Shown: piece by piece, positions 15,812 through 27,144 of the stretch | Numbering within the stretch: the stretch's first letter is position 1 | How the letters are laid out: the number at the start of each line of letters is the position of its first letter | Assembly (NCBI RefSeq): GCF_014596565.1 | Contig: NZ_NOIN01000011.1 | Coordinates: 1-64,000 of the forward strand | Reading direction: 5' to 3' | Source of the DNA: Pseudomonas sp. PSB18 | GTDB taxonomy: Bacteria; Pseudomonadota; Gammaproteobacteria; Pseudomonadales; Pseudomonadaceae | Length of the DNA stretch: 64,000 bases | The notes under the pieces: generated by a model | What the model saw: only the letters and a program-made list of their open reading frames with translations | Database searches by the model: none | Told to the model about the DNA's origin: nothing | Program-made: the position numbers and the translations under genes

Positions 15812-16637
15812 TCCACACCGCAAGCAGAATGACGCCGCCGCCCAGGAACAATCGGCCCAATGCCTCGTGCTGGTTCCAGATCAACAGGTTCAGCAACAGC
15901 CCCACCGGCACGTGCAGGTTGTTCATCACCGCCAATGTACCGCCCTGCACCAGGCAGGCGCCCTTGTTCCACCAATACAGCCCCAGTGCAGTGGAGACGA
16001 GGCCGAGGAACACCAGCACACCCCATTGCAACGGCGCTTCCGGCCAGAAATTGGTCTTGCCGAACAGCAGGAACGCCGGCAACGCCACCGCCAGCGCGCC
16101 AAGGTAGAAGTAACCAAACCGCCGGTAGTGCGGCAGGTCGCTCGGGTGGCGGGCCACCAGATGCTTGTACAGCACCTGCCCGGCCGCGTAGGTGAAATTG
16201 GCCAGTTGCAACAGCAGGAAGCCCATGAAGAAATCCGGATTGATCCGGTCATAGCGAATCACCGCCGCGCCGGCAACGGCCACCAGTGCAGCGACCAGTG
16301 CCCAGGGATTGAAACGGCGGTTCAGCGCGTCTTCGATCAAGGTCACGTGCAGCGGCGTGAGGATGGTGAAAAGCAGCACCTCGGGCACTGTCAGCACGCG
16401 GAAGCTCAGGTACAGGCAGACGTAGGTCACGCCGAACTGCAAGGCGCCGATCAACAGCATGCCGCGCATGAACGACGCTTCCACCTGGCGCCAGCGGGTC
16501 AATGGAATGAACACCAGCCCGGCCAGCAGCACCCGGACCAGCACCGCGAAATAACTGTCCACATGCCCGGCCAGGTATTCGCCGATCAGGCTGAAGGAAA
16601 ATGCCTGGATCAATGTCACAAAAAGTAGATAGCCCAT
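15774..16637 (-). CDS. EamA/DMT-superfamily transporter
   Basis: 287 residues with about ten hydrophobic segments in two EamA repeats (LLIGALQFGVTYVCLYLSF, VAALVAVAGAAVIRYD, YLGALAVALPAFLLFG, GVLVFLGLVSTALGLYWWNKG). Inner-membrane metabolite exporter or uptake carrier of unknown substrate. Its 3' end overlaps the LysR gene by 38 bp on the opposite strand. Confidence 0.9.
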   Translation of the reverse strand: MGYLLFVTLIQAFSFSLIGEYLAGHVDSYFAVLVRVLLAGLVFIPLTRWRQVEASFMRGMLLIGALQFGVTYVCLYLSFRVLTVPEVLLFTILTPLHVTLIEDALNRRFNPWALVAALVAVAGAAVIRYDRINPDFFMGFLLLQLANFTYAAGQVLYKHLVARHPSDLPHYRRFGYFYLGALAVALPAFLLFGKTNFWPEAPLQWGVLVFLGLVSTALGLYWWNKGACLVQGGTLAVMNNLHVPVGLLLNLLIWNQHEALGRLFLGGGVILLAVWISRLSLRKPQVA

Positions 16638-16712
16638 ACGCCCCTCGTTTCGGAAGGCGGCGAAGATAGCGGTTTTTGCCGGATCAGTGAAAGGCGTTCA
16701 CTCCAAACCACT

Positions 16713-18581
16713 TCAACAGGACACTTCATCCATCGCCGGCGTGCGAACCTGACGCTGCTGCCGATCGTTGGTTGCACGCTGAAGCACCCGAGTCACGGCC
16801 TGGAAATTCGCCGGTTTGGTTAGAATGTCATCGGCACCGGCGGCCCTGAAACGTTCGACCTCATACGAAAAGACACTCGCGGTAAAAGCAACGATGTAAC
16901 AAGCATTGCCCTGGGGCAGCGCACGGATCCTACGGATCGCTTCCACCCCATCCATCACAGGCATGTTGATGTCCATGAGAATGACCTCTGGCATCGAAGT
17001 CGCACACCGACTGACCGCCTCCAGGCCATCGGATGCGAGATCAGGGGTGTACCCCAGCGCTTCCAGCATCGCCATGGCCACTTTCTGATTCACCGGATGG
17101 TTCTCTACCAGCAGGATATCGAGCGGGTAACGCGTGGCGAAATATGAGTCGAAATCCACTGCTGCATGCTCGTCATCCAAGGGGATTTCCGAGCCTCGAA
17201 AAGGCTCCATGGGGAGCGAGAAGGTGAATGTCGAACCGACTCCCGATTGGCTGGTAAAAGATAACGTCCCCTGCTGTGCTTCGACCAGTTTCTTGCAAAT
17301 GGAAAGACCAAGACCACTCCCGGTGGAGCGTTGACTGGCTTGTCCTTTAAGCTGAACAAAGGGTTCGAACAGACTGCCTTGCCGCTCCTCGGGGATGCCT
17401 ATGCCGGTATCGTGTATGGAGAAGTCGAGCCGGGTTCCAGCGTCGTGTCCACTCGTCGTGACCGTAAGCGATACTTTTCCGCTTTCGGTGAACTTGATCG
17501 CGTTGCCCAGCAAATTGATCAATACCTGACGCAGACAATCGAGATCGGTTTTAACCCAACGGGGTACGCTCACAGAAACCTGAGTCTCGATAACGATCGG
17601 CTTGTCCTTGATGCTTTGCTGGATAATTTCTACGCTGGATGAAACCAGGGTCCGCAATTCAAATACACGAGGCTTCAACTCAAGTTTACCCGCCTCGATT
17701 TTTGCCAGATCGAGAACATTGTCGATCAGCGACAGCAAGCTTCGTCCGCTGGTCTGAATCGTCTTCAGGAGGCTGTTCTGCTCGACGGTCAGGGATGAAC
17801 GTGCCAGCAACTCGGTTGCACCGATGACCCCGTGCATGGGGGTACGGATCTCATGGCTCATGGTGGCTAGAAATCTGGTTTTCGAGCGGTCTGCCTCTTC
17901 GGCGGCATTCTTTGCCTCGTTCAATATCCGCTCGTTCGTTTGCAATTGCTGGAGATGAGCACGGGTGCGGAAAAGGCTGAAGGCGAGGAACACCAGAATG
18001 GCCAGAATGATATGGTGCAGCGAATCCTGATTGAGTTGGTGGTAGTAAGCCGCCAACGTCATTTCCGCCCCGGCCACATAAACCGTACCGTCCTTCGACT
18101 TCATCGGAACGAAGACGGCGCGAAAGTCCCCCCAATGATCCGAGTAGTCGATCCAGGTGGGCTCGCTGCGCTCGAAGCTGTCGAGTAGCGCCTGACTGGC
18201 ATCAGGATAAGGATCGAAGAAACGCACGAAGTTCTTTTCCTCGATTTCCTTCTTCGATGCGCTGGAACTGATCAGGTAGGCCTTTCCATCACGCTTGATC
18301 ACGCTGTAGACAAAGGCGGTGCCCATTGACTCGTTGAAACTGGAAAGCCGCTGAATGGCGTCCCAGTCTTGCTCCGGCGATTTGGACAGTTTGTCGATCA
18401 GGTTGTCATGATAGCGGTCACCGAGGATGGCCGAAGCGCCCAGCGCGGCATGGAGCAGTTTGCTATTGATGTTGTCGGTCAGGATCCCCTGGGTCTCGAC
18501 ATAGAGGTAATAGATATAGCCACTGACCCCTATGATGTAGACCAGCAGTAACGCCCATGTTTTCCGCCTGAGTTTGAACAT
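16713..18581 (-). CDS. Hybrid sensor histidine kinase/response regulator
   Basis: 622 residues. TM1 (about 8-27), an extracytoplasmic sensor of about 160 residues, TM2 (about 189-205), a short coiled coil, HisKA with phospho-acceptor H243 (ATMSHEIRTPMHG), HATPase with N360 (NLLGNAIKF), DTGIGI (391-396) and GSGLGL (421-426), and a C-terminal receiver with acidic-pocket E493 and phospho-acceptor D537 (ILMDINMPVMDG). There is no Hpt domain, so phosphate must pass to a separate Hpt or DNA-binding protein, none of which is adjacent. It is a single-gene unit, AT-richer than the neighbouring core genes. The signal is unknown. Confidence 0.93.
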   Translation of the reverse strand: MFKLRRKTWALLLVYIIGVSGYIYYLYVETQGILTDNINSKLLHAALGASAILGDRYHDNLIDKLSKSPEQDWDAIQRLSSFNESMGTAFVYSVIKRDGKAYLISSSASKKEIEEKNFVRFFDPYPDASQALLDSFERSEPTWIDYSDHWGDFRAVFVPMKSKDGTVYVAGAEMTLAAYYHQLNQDSLHHIILAILVFLAFSLFRTRAHLQQLQTNERILNEAKNAAEEADRSKTRFLATMSHEIRTPMHGVIGATELLARSSLTVEQNSLLKTIQTSGRSLLSLIDNVLDLAKIEAGKLELKPRVFELRTLVSSSVEIIQQSIKDKPIVIETQVSVSVPRWVKTDLDCLRQVLINLLGNAIKFTESGKVSLTVTTSGHDAGTRLDFSIHDTGIGIPEERQGSLFEPFVQLKGQASQRSTGSGLGLSICKKLVEAQQGTLSFTSQSGVGSTFTFSLPMEPFRGSEIPLDDEHAAVDFDSYFATRYPLDILLVENHPVNQKVAMAMLEALGYTPDLASDGLEAVSRCATSMPEVILMDINMPVMDGVEAIRRIRALPQGNACYIVAFTASVFSYEVERFRAAGADDILTKPANFQAVTRVLQRATNDRQQRQVRTPAMDEVSC

Positions 18582-18641
18582 CTTTCACAGCCTCCATTCT
18601 GTCCGCCCAGCATAGAGTGAAGACTGGTTAAAAACCATTCT

Positions 18642-18681
18642 CAAAAAAAAGCCCGATCTCGCCAATGCGTTCAATCGGGCT
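18642..18681 (-). terminator. Rho-independent terminator of azoR
   Basis: Arms GCCCGAT (18651-18657) and ATCGGGC (18674-18680) are followed on the minus strand by eight Ts (the A-run 18643-18650). It lies about 110 bp past the azoR stop. Confidence 0.7.
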
Positions 18682-18788
18682 ACTGCACTCAGGAGCAATA
18701 AGTGCAAAGGGAGGTTCGATGCGCGAAACGGTTTGAAGGGAATCGCCAAGCCACTAGACCACCCGACGATTACCCGAGGATTAACGGA

Positions 18789-19388
18789 TCAGGCGACCTG
18801 TGACAGTTTGGCGTTGGCCTGATTCAAGCCCTTCTCCTGGAAGTCACCGCCCAGGTTCATGCCTTCGGCATGGATGAAGGTCACGTCATGGATGCCGATG
18901 AAGCCCATGACCTGGCGCAGGTAGGGTTCCTGGTGATCGGAGCTGCCACCGGCGTGGATGCCGCCGCGAGCGGTCAGGACGAAGGCTCGCTTGCCCGTCA
19001 GCAGACCTTGAGGCCCGGTTGGGGTGTACTTGAAGGTCACGCCGGCACGCAGCACGTGGTCGAGCCAGGCTTTCAAGGTACTTGGGATGGCGAAGTTGTA
19101 CATCGGCGCGGCCATCACCAGTACATCGGCGGCCAACAGCTCATCGGTCAGTTCGTTGGAGCGCTCCAGCGAGGCGTTCTCGATGTCGTTGCGTTGCTCG
19201 GCGGGCTTCATCCAACCACCCAACAGGTTGGCGTCCAGATGAGGCACGGCGTTGACGGCAAGGTCGCGGACATTGATTTCATCAGCCGGGTGAGCGGCTT
19301 TCCACTGCTTGATGAAGGTCTGGGTCAGCTGACGGGAAACCGAGTCTTGCTGGCGGGCACTGCTTTCAATGATCAGAACGCGGGACAT
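18789..19388 (-). CDS. azoR: FMN-dependent NADH-azoreductase
   Basis: 199 residues with the flavodoxin-like quinone reductase fold: SSARQQDSVSRQLT near the N-terminus (FMN phosphate loop), APMYNFAIPSTLKAWLDHV in the middle and TARGGIHAGG near the third FMN-contacting loop. It matches the AzoR family in length and motif spacing. These cytosolic enzymes reduce azo dyes and quinones by two electrons and protect against thiol/quinone stress. Single gene with its own terminator and a striking dyad in its promoter region (19449-19490). Confidence 0.93.
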   Translation of the reverse strand: MSRVLIIESSARQQDSVSRQLTQTFIKQWKAAHPADEINVRDLAVNAVPHLDANLLGGWMKPAEQRNDIENASLERSNELTDELLAADVLVMAAPMYNFAIPSTLKAWLDHVLRAGVTFKYTPTGPQGLLTGKRAFVLTARGGIHAGGSSDHQEPYLRQVMGFIGIHDVTFIHAEGMNLGGDFQEKGLNQANAKLSQVA

Positions 19389-19448
19389 GGGATGTAGGCT
19401 CCATCTGAATGTGTTGTCAGTCGATGGAGCAGAGATTAATAGGGACTA

Positions 19449-19490
19449 TATCGATGAAAAAGCGCAAATATTTGCTGCAAAGCATCGATA
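19449..19490. promoter_or_regulatory. Nested symmetric palindrome upstream of azoR
   Basis: Outer arms TATCGATG (19449-19456) and CATCGATA (19483-19490) are placed exactly 7 bp on each side of an inner perfect palindrome GCAAATATTTGC (19464-19475). The whole 42-bp element has one symmetry centre and lies 60-100 bp upstream of the azoR start. This is a probable operator, with spacing compatible with a LysR- or TetR-type tetramer/dimer pair. Confidence 0.6.
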
Positions 19491-19528
19491 AATTCGTTTA
19501 TAAGCTGAACCAGCGTCCCAGTTTCGGA

Positions 19529-19843
19529 TTACTTTGGCTTACAGGTCAGCTCGATGCGCAGCTTGATGATGTTGCGGTTGAACTTGGCGGTGGCGTTCTT
19601 GAACTTGCCGGCGGCCACATCGATCTTGCGGGTGCGAGGCGCTTCCGGACCGTTGCGAAACACCACGGTGCAGGCCGCGTCGGTGCTGCCGTAGTTGTTG
19701 ACCTGGATGGAGCCGATGTCGGCGTCAGTGTCGTAGGCGGTGTAGTCGATCTTCAGGCCGTCGAGGTGTTTTTCCACATCGATCGGGTACGCGAACGCAG
19801 TCAACGGCAACAGGGCCAGCACTGCACAACAGATTTTCTTCAT
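19529..19843 (-). CDS. Small secreted protein of unknown function
   Basis: 104 residues with a signal peptide (MKKICCAVLALLPLTAFA) and a mature beta-rich domain of about 86 residues containing two cysteines (DAACTVVF and ELTCKPK) likely to form a disulfide. Conserved in Pseudomonas to my recollection but without known function. It lies divergent from the LysR gene at 19894 with a 50-bp gap, so the two may share a promoter region. Confidence 0.75.
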   Translation of the reverse strand: MKKICCAVLALLPLTAFAYPIDVEKHLDGLKIDYTAYDTDADIGSIQVNNYGSTDAACTVVFRNGPEAPRTRKIDVAAGKFKNATAKFNRNIIKLRIELTCKPK

Positions 19844-19893
19844 TCGGCTGTCTCCACCAAGGGACCGCCAGCTTAGGACAAGAGGAGCTCAAT

Positions 19894-20817
19894 ATGAAAG
19901 CGCCCCGCGTGACCCTTGATCAATGGCGAACGTTGCAGGCCGTGGTGGACCACGGCGGTTTCGCCCAGGCCGCCGACGTGTTGCACCGCTCCCAATCGTC
20001 GGTGAGCTATACCGTGGCCCGCATGCAGGATCAGCTCGGCGTGCCCTTGCTGCGCATTGATGGGCGCAAAGCGGTGCTGACCGAAGCCGGCGGCGTGCTG
20101 TTGCGGCGCTCCCGGCAACTGGTGAAACAGGCCAGCCAATTGGAAGACCTGGCCCACCACATGGAACAAGGCTGGGAAGCGGAAGTACGGCTGGTGGTCG
20201 ACGCCGCCTACCCCAGCGCTCGTCTCGTCCGGGCCCTGACAGCGTTCATGCCGCAGAGTCGCGGCTGCCGGGTGCGCCTGCGGGAAGAAGTGCTGTCGGG
20301 CGTGGAAGAGGTGTTGCTCGAAGGCGTCGCCGACCTGGCCATCGTTGGCTTCAGCATCCCCGGATACCTCGGCGCGGAGCTGAGCGACGTGGAGTTCGTC
20401 GCGGTAGCCCATCCCGAACACGCGTTGCATCGACTCAATCGCGAGCTGACGTTCCAGGACCTGGAAAGTCAGCTGCAAGTGGTGATCCGCGACTCCGGTC
20501 GCCAGCAACCCCGGGACGTCGGCTGGCTCGGAGCCGAGCAACGCTGGACCGTCGGCAGCCTCGCCACCGCCGCGACCTTCGTCGGCAGCGGCCTGGGCTT
20601 TGCCTGGCTGCCCCGGCACATGATTGAACGGGAACTGCGGGAAGGCACGCTCAAGCGGCTACCCTTGGATCAGGGTGGCAGCCGCAACCCGAGCTTCTAC
20701 CTGTATTCGAACAAGGAAAAACCCCTGGGCCCGGCCACGCAGATCCTCATCGAACTGCTGCGTACCTTCGATACCGCACCACTGGATGCGCCGTTCGCCG
20801 CCCCTGAACAAGCCTGA
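19894..20817 (+). CDS. LysR-type transcriptional regulator
   Basis: 307 residues: HTH (VTLDQWRTLQAVVDHGGFAQAA...SQSSVSYTVARMQ) and effector-binding domain. It is followed after 14 bp by an alpha/beta hydrolase and then a cyclophilin, apparently in one transcript, and is divergent from the small secreted protein. Target genes and effector cannot be named from the sequence. Confidence 0.92.
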   Translation: MKAPRVTLDQWRTLQAVVDHGGFAQAADVLHRSQSSVSYTVARMQDQLGVPLLRIDGRKAVLTEAGGVLLRRSRQLVKQASQLEDLAHHMEQGWEAEVRLVVDAAYPSARLVRALTAFMPQSRGCRVRLREEVLSGVEEVLLEGVADLAIVGFSIPGYLGAELSDVEFVAVAHPEHALHRLNRELTFQDLESQLQVVIRDSGRQQPRDVGWLGAEQRWTVGSLATAATFVGSGLGFAWLPRHMIERELREGTLKRLPLDQGGSRNPSFYLYSNKEKPLGPATQILIELLRTFDTAPLDAPFAAPEQA

Positions 20818-20831
20818 CAAGGACTTCGCCA

Positions 20832-21635
20832 ATGGCCTATTTCGCACACGAAGATTGCAATCTGCACTACGAGGAATATGGCCACGGCGCCCCCCTGCTG
20901 CTGGTCCACGGGCTGGGTTCCAGCACCCTGGACTGGGAAAAGCAGATTCCGGTGCTGTCTGCCCATTACCGCCTGATCGTGGTGGATGTGCGCGGCCACG
21001 GACGCTCCGACAAGCCCCGCGGCCCCTACAGCATCGAAGGCTTCAGCGCCGACCTGATCGCCCTGATCGAACACCTGGGCCTGGGTCCGGTGCACCTGGT
21101 GGGCTGGTCCATGGGCGGCATGATCGCCTTTCAGTTGGCGGTGGATGAGCCCGGGCGGGTCAAGAGCCTGTGCATCGTCAACAGCGCGCCGCAAGTCAAG
21201 ATCCGCACCCTGGACGATTGCTGGCAGTGGTTCAAGCGCTGGAGCCTGATGCGTATCCTCAGCCTGGAAACCATCGGCAAGGCTCTGGGGGGCAAGCTGT
21301 TTCCCAAGCCCGAACAGGCGGATTTACGCTTTGAAATGGCCCGACGCTGGGCAAAGAACGACAAACATGCTTATCTCGCCAGCTTCGATGCCGTCGTGGG
21401 CTGGGGGGTGCAGGAACGACTCTCGCAGGTGGCGTGTCCAACCCTCGTCATCTGCGCCGACCACGACTACACCCCGGTGGCACTGAAAGAAGCCTATGTA
21501 AAACTGCTGCCTGATGCACGGCTGGTGGTCTTCACCGATTCAAGGCACGCTACTCCGCTGGACCAACCCGAACGCTTCAACCAAACCCTGCTCGACTTTT
21601 TGATCGCACTCGATTCCACCACTCAGGATCAATGA
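20832..21635 (+). CDS. Alpha/beta-fold hydrolase
   Basis: 267 residues. Oxyanion-hole motif HGLGSS (26-31), conserved DVRGHGRSD strand, nucleophile elbow GWSMGG with S93, acid candidate in CADHDYTP and catalytic histidine in DSRHATPLDQPE. This is the 3-oxoadipate-enol-lactonase/BioH-like group of esterases, with an unknown substrate. It is cytoplasmic (no signal peptide). Only 14 bp behind the LysR gene and 4 bp before ppiA. Confidence 0.92.
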   Translation: MAYFAHEDCNLHYEEYGHGAPLLLVHGLGSSTLDWEKQIPVLSAHYRLIVVDVRGHGRSDKPRGPYSIEGFSADLIALIEHLGLGPVHLVGWSMGGMIAFQLAVDEPGRVKSLCIVNSAPQVKIRTLDDCWQWFKRWSLMRILSLETIGKALGGKLFPKPEQADLRFEMARRWAKNDKHAYLASFDAVVGWGVQERLSQVACPTLVICADHDYTPVALKEAYVKLLPDARLVVFTDSRHATPLDQPERFNQTLLDFLIALDSTTQDQ

Positions 21636-21639
21636 ACCC

Positions 21640-22194
21640 ATGCTGAAAAAGATCGCCCTCGCCGCCGGCTCCGTTCTGTTTGCCGCCAACCTGATGGCCG
21701 CGCCTGCGCCCCATGTGTTGCTGGACACCACCAACGGCCAGATCGAAATCGAACTGGACCCGGTCAAGGCCCCCATCAGTACCAAGAACTTCCTCGAGTA
21801 TGTGGACAGCGGTTTCTACAACAACACGATTTTCCACCGTGTGATCCCGGGCTTCATGGCCCAGGGCGGCGGCTTCACCCAGCAGATGCAACAAAAAGAC
21901 ACCAAGGCGCCGATCAAGAACGAAGCCAGCAACGGCTTGCACAACGTTCGCGGTACCTTGTCGATGGCCCGTACTTCCGATCCGAACTCGGCCACCAGCC
22001 AGTTCTTCATCAACGTGGCCGACAACGCGTTCCTCGACCCGGGCCGTGACGCCGGTTACGCCGTGTTCGCCAAAGTGGTCAAGGGCATGGACGTGGTGGA
22101 CATCATCGTCAACTCCCAGACCACCACCAAACAGGGCATGCAGAACGTGCCGATCGACCCTGTGATCATCAAGTCGGCCAAGCGCATCGACTAA
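21640..22194 (+). CDS. ppiA: Periplasmic peptidyl-prolyl cis-trans isomerase, cyclophilin type
   Basis: 184 residues. A signal peptide (KKIALAAGSVLFAANLMAAPA) precedes a complete bacterial cyclophilin domain: FHRVIPGFMAQGGGF with the catalytic arginine, LSMART and SQFFINVADNAFLD. This matches PpiA of gammaproteobacteria in length and motifs. It assists folding of exported proteins. Translation is probably coupled to the upstream hydrolase (4-bp gap). Confidence 0.93.
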   Translation: MLKKIALAAGSVLFAANLMAAPAPHVLLDTTNGQIEIELDPVKAPISTKNFLEYVDSGFYNNTIFHRVIPGFMAQGGGFTQQMQQKDTKAPIKNEASNGLHNVRGTLSMARTSDPNSATSQFFINVADNAFLDPGRDAGYAVFAKVVKGMDVVDIIVNSQTTTKQGMQNVPIDPVIIKSAKRID

Positions 22195-22281
22195 CTGAAG
22201 GTACAGGGCAAGCCTGAGCGGCGACGGTAATCCCGCGCCGCTCACAGCAAAAAAGGAGAGCCCCCGCCCGGGCTGTTTACC

Positions 22282-24114
<1,833 letters not shown>

Positions 24115-24130
24115 AACCTGACTCAACCCA

Positions 24131-24164
24131 CCTGTGGCGAGGGGATAAATCCCCTTGCCACAGG
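24131..24164. repeat. Short palindromic repeat, GTGGCGAGGGG class
   Basis: CCTGTGGCGAGGGGATAAAT continues into the inverted half, giving one near-perfect hairpin of 34 bp. It lies between the 3' ends of two convergent genes. Similar units occur at 38660, 40900 and 47164. Confidence 0.85.
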
Positions 24165-24185
24165 GCCCCATTTCAGCCAGTGGAC

Positions 24186-25310
24186 TCAACACTGCCGATA
24201 CGGCAACGCCCCCCTCGCCTCCTCGGCATACGCCAACACCCCGGCCTGTTCCCGAACAAGGAAATCCGCCACCGCCGCTTTCAACCCGGGATGGCGCAGG
24301 TAATGCCATGACCGGGTAATCACCGGTTCGAAACCGCGAATCAATTTGTGTTCGCCTTGGGCGCCGGCATCGAATCGCTGAAAGCCTTGGGCGATCGCGT
24401 AGTCCATGCCTTGGTAGAAACAGGTCTCAAAGTGCAGGCGGTCGAACTCTGCCAGGCAGCCCCAGTAACGCCCGTAGAAACTATCGCCGCCAACCAGGCT
24501 GAACGCCATCGCCACCGGCCGGGATCCTTGCCTGGCCAGCACCACGCGAATGGCCTCGGGCATGCGCTCGGCCAGCAGGCTGAAAAATGTCCGGGTCAGG
24601 TACGGTGCCTGTCGACGCACGGCGTAGGTATTGGCGTAGCAGGCGTAGACAAAATCCCACTGCGCCTCGTCCAGTTGATGCCCCTCGAACCATTCGAAAT
24701 CGATGCCCTGCCCCGCCACCTGTTCGCGTTCCTTGCGCATCTGCTTGCGCTTGCGGGAACTGAGTGCGTCGAGAAAATCCTGGAAGTCCCGGTAGTCACG
24801 ATTATGCCAATGGTATTGGCAGCCGATCCGCTGCAGCCAGCCCTCTTGCCCGATCAACGCCGTGTCGGTGAAGGGATCCGTGAAGTTGATGTGGGCACTG
24901 GAAAGCCCCTCGATTTCCAGGTAGCCCGGCAAGCTCTTGAGCAACTCAAAACCGTCTTCGACCGTGGCCGCCAGTAGACGCGGCCCGCTGACAGGACTGA
25001 ACGGCACGGCCGTCAGCAGCTTCGGGTAATAGTCGATGCCGGCACGCTCGCAAGCGTCCGCCCAGCCATGATCGAACACGTACTCGCCGTAGGAATGCCA
25101 TTTGCGATAACTGGGTAACGCGGCGATCAGACGATCACCGTCCATGTGCAGCAAATGCTCGGCCTGCCATCCGGAATGCGGGCCGACACTGCCGCTGTCC
25201 TCCAGCGCACTGAGAAAGGCGTGGCGCAGAAACGGCTGACTCTGCGGTACCAGGGCATCCCAGGTGTGCGGGGCTATTTCAGACAGTCTGTGCAGGCGCT
25301 GCAACGGCAT
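24186..25310 (-). CDS. FemAB/GNAT-like protein (DUF482, peptidogalycan biosynthesis-type)
   Basis: 374 residues without signal peptide. The sequence (PFLRHAFLSALEDSGSVGPHSGW, FDHGWADACERAGIDYYPKL, AVPFSPVSGPRLL, RYWGCLAEFDRLHFETCFYQGMDYAI, FDAGAQGEHKLIRGFEP) follows the DUF482 family. This is a double-GNAT fold distantly related to FemAB aminoacyl transferases, conserved across proteobacteria. The catalytic role has not been established to my knowledge. Monocistronic, convergent with the ABC exporter gene. Confidence 0.85.
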   Translation of the reverse strand: MPLQRLHRLSEIAPHTWDALVPQSQPFLRHAFLSALEDSGSVGPHSGWQAEHLLHMDGDRLIAALPSYRKWHSYGEYVFDHGWADACERAGIDYYPKLLTAVPFSPVSGPRLLAATVEDGFELLKSLPGYLEIEGLSSAHINFTDPFTDTALIGQEGWLQRIGCQYHWHNRDYRDFQDFLDALSSRKRKQMRKEREQVAGQGIDFEWFEGHQLDEAQWDFVYACYANTYAVRRQAPYLTRTFFSLLAERMPEAIRVVLARQGSRPVAMAFSLVGGDSFYGRYWGCLAEFDRLHFETCFYQGMDYAIAQGFQRFDAGAQGEHKLIRGFEPVITRSWHYLRHPGLKAAVADFLVREQAGVLAYAEEARGALPYRQC

Positions 25311-25592
25311 CGATCCTCTCCACTTCGCGATTCAGAGCCTGGCCAGTATCGCTTATCGTCGTGAGTTCCACACCCCGCAGTGGCCGACAAGACACGCTCG
25401 AAAAAGTTCAGAACGACACTGAATGGTCACCGATGCGCCATCACATTGCCACCGCCCTGTCATAAACCATCGCGATACTGGCGCCTGTTTTTAGAGCGCC
25501 GGGTTCTAACAACCCGGTCACCGTTTCCGTCCTTCAACGGTCGGTTGTGTCTTGGATGATCCGTCATCCTCTCTCATCCTTCGGAGATTGAT

Positions 25593-26909
25593 ATGCGTCT
25601 TGCTTCCACAAAAACTGCGGCGGCCCTGTGTGGCGGTCTGCTGCTGGCCATGAGTGTACCGGCCAGCGCCGCAGTCGACGCCAAACTGCTCGACATGCTC
25701 AAGGCCAACGGTTCGATTACCACCGCGCAGTACACCGAACTGCAGGCCGAACTGGCCCGGGATCAAAAGGAGCAACAAATCGCTCGCCAGGCCCAGCAGG
25801 AGACCAACGAACAGATCGCCGCGACCGCGAAGAAGACCAATGAGCTGAGTTCCTTCGACCAGAAACTGGCGTGGGCGGCCAAAACCCAGTTCAAAGGTGA
25901 CGTGCGCTTCCGCCAGGAAACCGTGAAGAACGACGGCGTCTCGAACACCGGCGACCAGGATCGTCAACGTATCCGCGTTCGCCTGGGTGCCTACAGCGAA
26001 ATCAACCCGCAAGTGGATACCGGCATCCGCATCGCCACCGGCAGCGACAACGATTCGCGCTCCACCAACCAGAGCCTGGACAACAACTTCACCAAGAAAG
26101 ACCTGTGGCTGGACCAGGGCTACGTCGACTACCACCCGGACGCCATCAAGAACCTGCACCTCGTGGGCGGCAAGATGCCACAGCAATGGGTGAGCATGGG
26201 CGACATCATCTGGGATAGCGACATCAGCCCGGAAGGTCTGTCGGCTTCCTACAAGTACCCGCTGGGCGCCAGCACCGAGCTGTTCGGCAGCGCCGGCCAC
26301 TACACCCTCAAGGACAACGTGGACGGCGAAGGCAAACAGTTCCGTCACGACCTGCGCCTCTACGCAGGCCAGTTGGGCGCTCGCTTCGCGATCACTGACA
26401 ACCTGAAAATGACCCTGGGTGGCAGTATCTACGCCTACGATAACGACAACGACATCAACAACACCTGCTCGGCCAACAACTGCCGCCTGGCCATCAACGG
26501 CAACAGCGCGAACGAGCAATTCAAGCTGTACGAAGGTTTTGGCCAGCTCGACATCGGCGGCCTGCCAATGCCTCTGTCGCTGTACGGTCAAGTGGTCAAC
26601 AATAAGGACGCCAGCAACGATCAGGACATGGGCTGGCTGGTGGGTGCCAAGACCAAGGTCTTCGGCTTCGGCCTGGACTACAACTATCGCGACGTACAGC
26701 GTAACGCCGTGGTCGGTGCTTTCACCGACTCCGACTTCGCCAACGGCTTCACCGGTTCGCGTGGCAGCAAGCTGAAAGCGAGCTACGAACTGGACAAGAA
26801 CTTCTCGCTCGGCGCGACGTATTTCATGGCCGACTCCGACTACACCAACGCCACGCTGAAGGACTCGAAGATCAACACCCTGCAACTGGATGCTGAAGCG
26901 AAGTTCTGA
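25593..26909 (+). CDS. Outer-membrane porin (putative porin family)
   Basis: 438 residues. Signal peptide (MRLASTKTAAALCGGLLLAMSVPASA), an N-terminal helical/coiled region rich in Q, E and A (ARDQKEQQIARQAQQ, about residue 50-90) that could trimerise or contact peptidoglycan, then a barrel of alternating beta strands ending in an aromatic-terminal strand (LQLDAEAKF, with C-terminal Phe as required for BAM recognition). Alternating polar and hydrophobic residues and many Asp/Asn-rich turns fit a 14-18 strand porin. Codon choice is strongly GC-rich and C-ending, suggesting high expression. Good ribosome site CGGAG 5 bp before the ATG. Confidence 0.9.
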   Translation: MRLASTKTAAALCGGLLLAMSVPASAAVDAKLLDMLKANGSITTAQYTELQAELARDQKEQQIARQAQQETNEQIAATAKKTNELSSFDQKLAWAAKTQFKGDVRFRQETVKNDGVSNTGDQDRQRIRVRLGAYSEINPQVDTGIRIATGSDNDSRSTNQSLDNNFTKKDLWLDQGYVDYHPDAIKNLHLVGGKMPQQWVSMGDIIWDSDISPEGLSASYKYPLGASTELFGSAGHYTLKDNVDGEGKQFRHDLRLYAGQLGARFAITDNLKMTLGGSIYAYDNDNDINNTCSANNCRLAINGNSANEQFKLYEGFGQLDIGGLPMPLSLYGQVVNNKDASNDQDMGWLVGAKTKVFGFGLDYNYRDVQRNAVVGAFTDSDFANGFTGSRGSKLKASYELDKNFSLGATYFMADSDYTNATLKDSKINTLQLDAEAKF

Positions 26910-27030
26910 TCATCGCACTACAGCTCGGGCAAGGAAGCCCGACGCGCATCTTACCGCCTGACGTCGTTGCATCGGTCCCATCATCCGTCCGATTCAGCAA
27001 CGCCAGGTTTTTTTCATTGAGCCGCCCCCT

Positions 27031-27120
27031 TGTGGGAGCGAGCCTGCTCGCGATGAGGCCGTGTCAGTCGACATTTCTGTCAACTGACAGACCGCTATCG
27101 CGAGCAGGCTCGCTCCCACA
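27031..27120. repeat. REP doublet (REPIN), TGGGAGC class
   Basis: TGTGGGAGCGAGCCTGCTCG and its inverted copy around a spacer with an inner dyad (GTCAGTCGACA...TGTCAACTGAC). It separates the 3' ends of the convergent porin and anti-sigma genes. Confidence 0.9.
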
Positions 27121-27144
27121 GGGTGTGTTGTGGTGACTCAAGAT

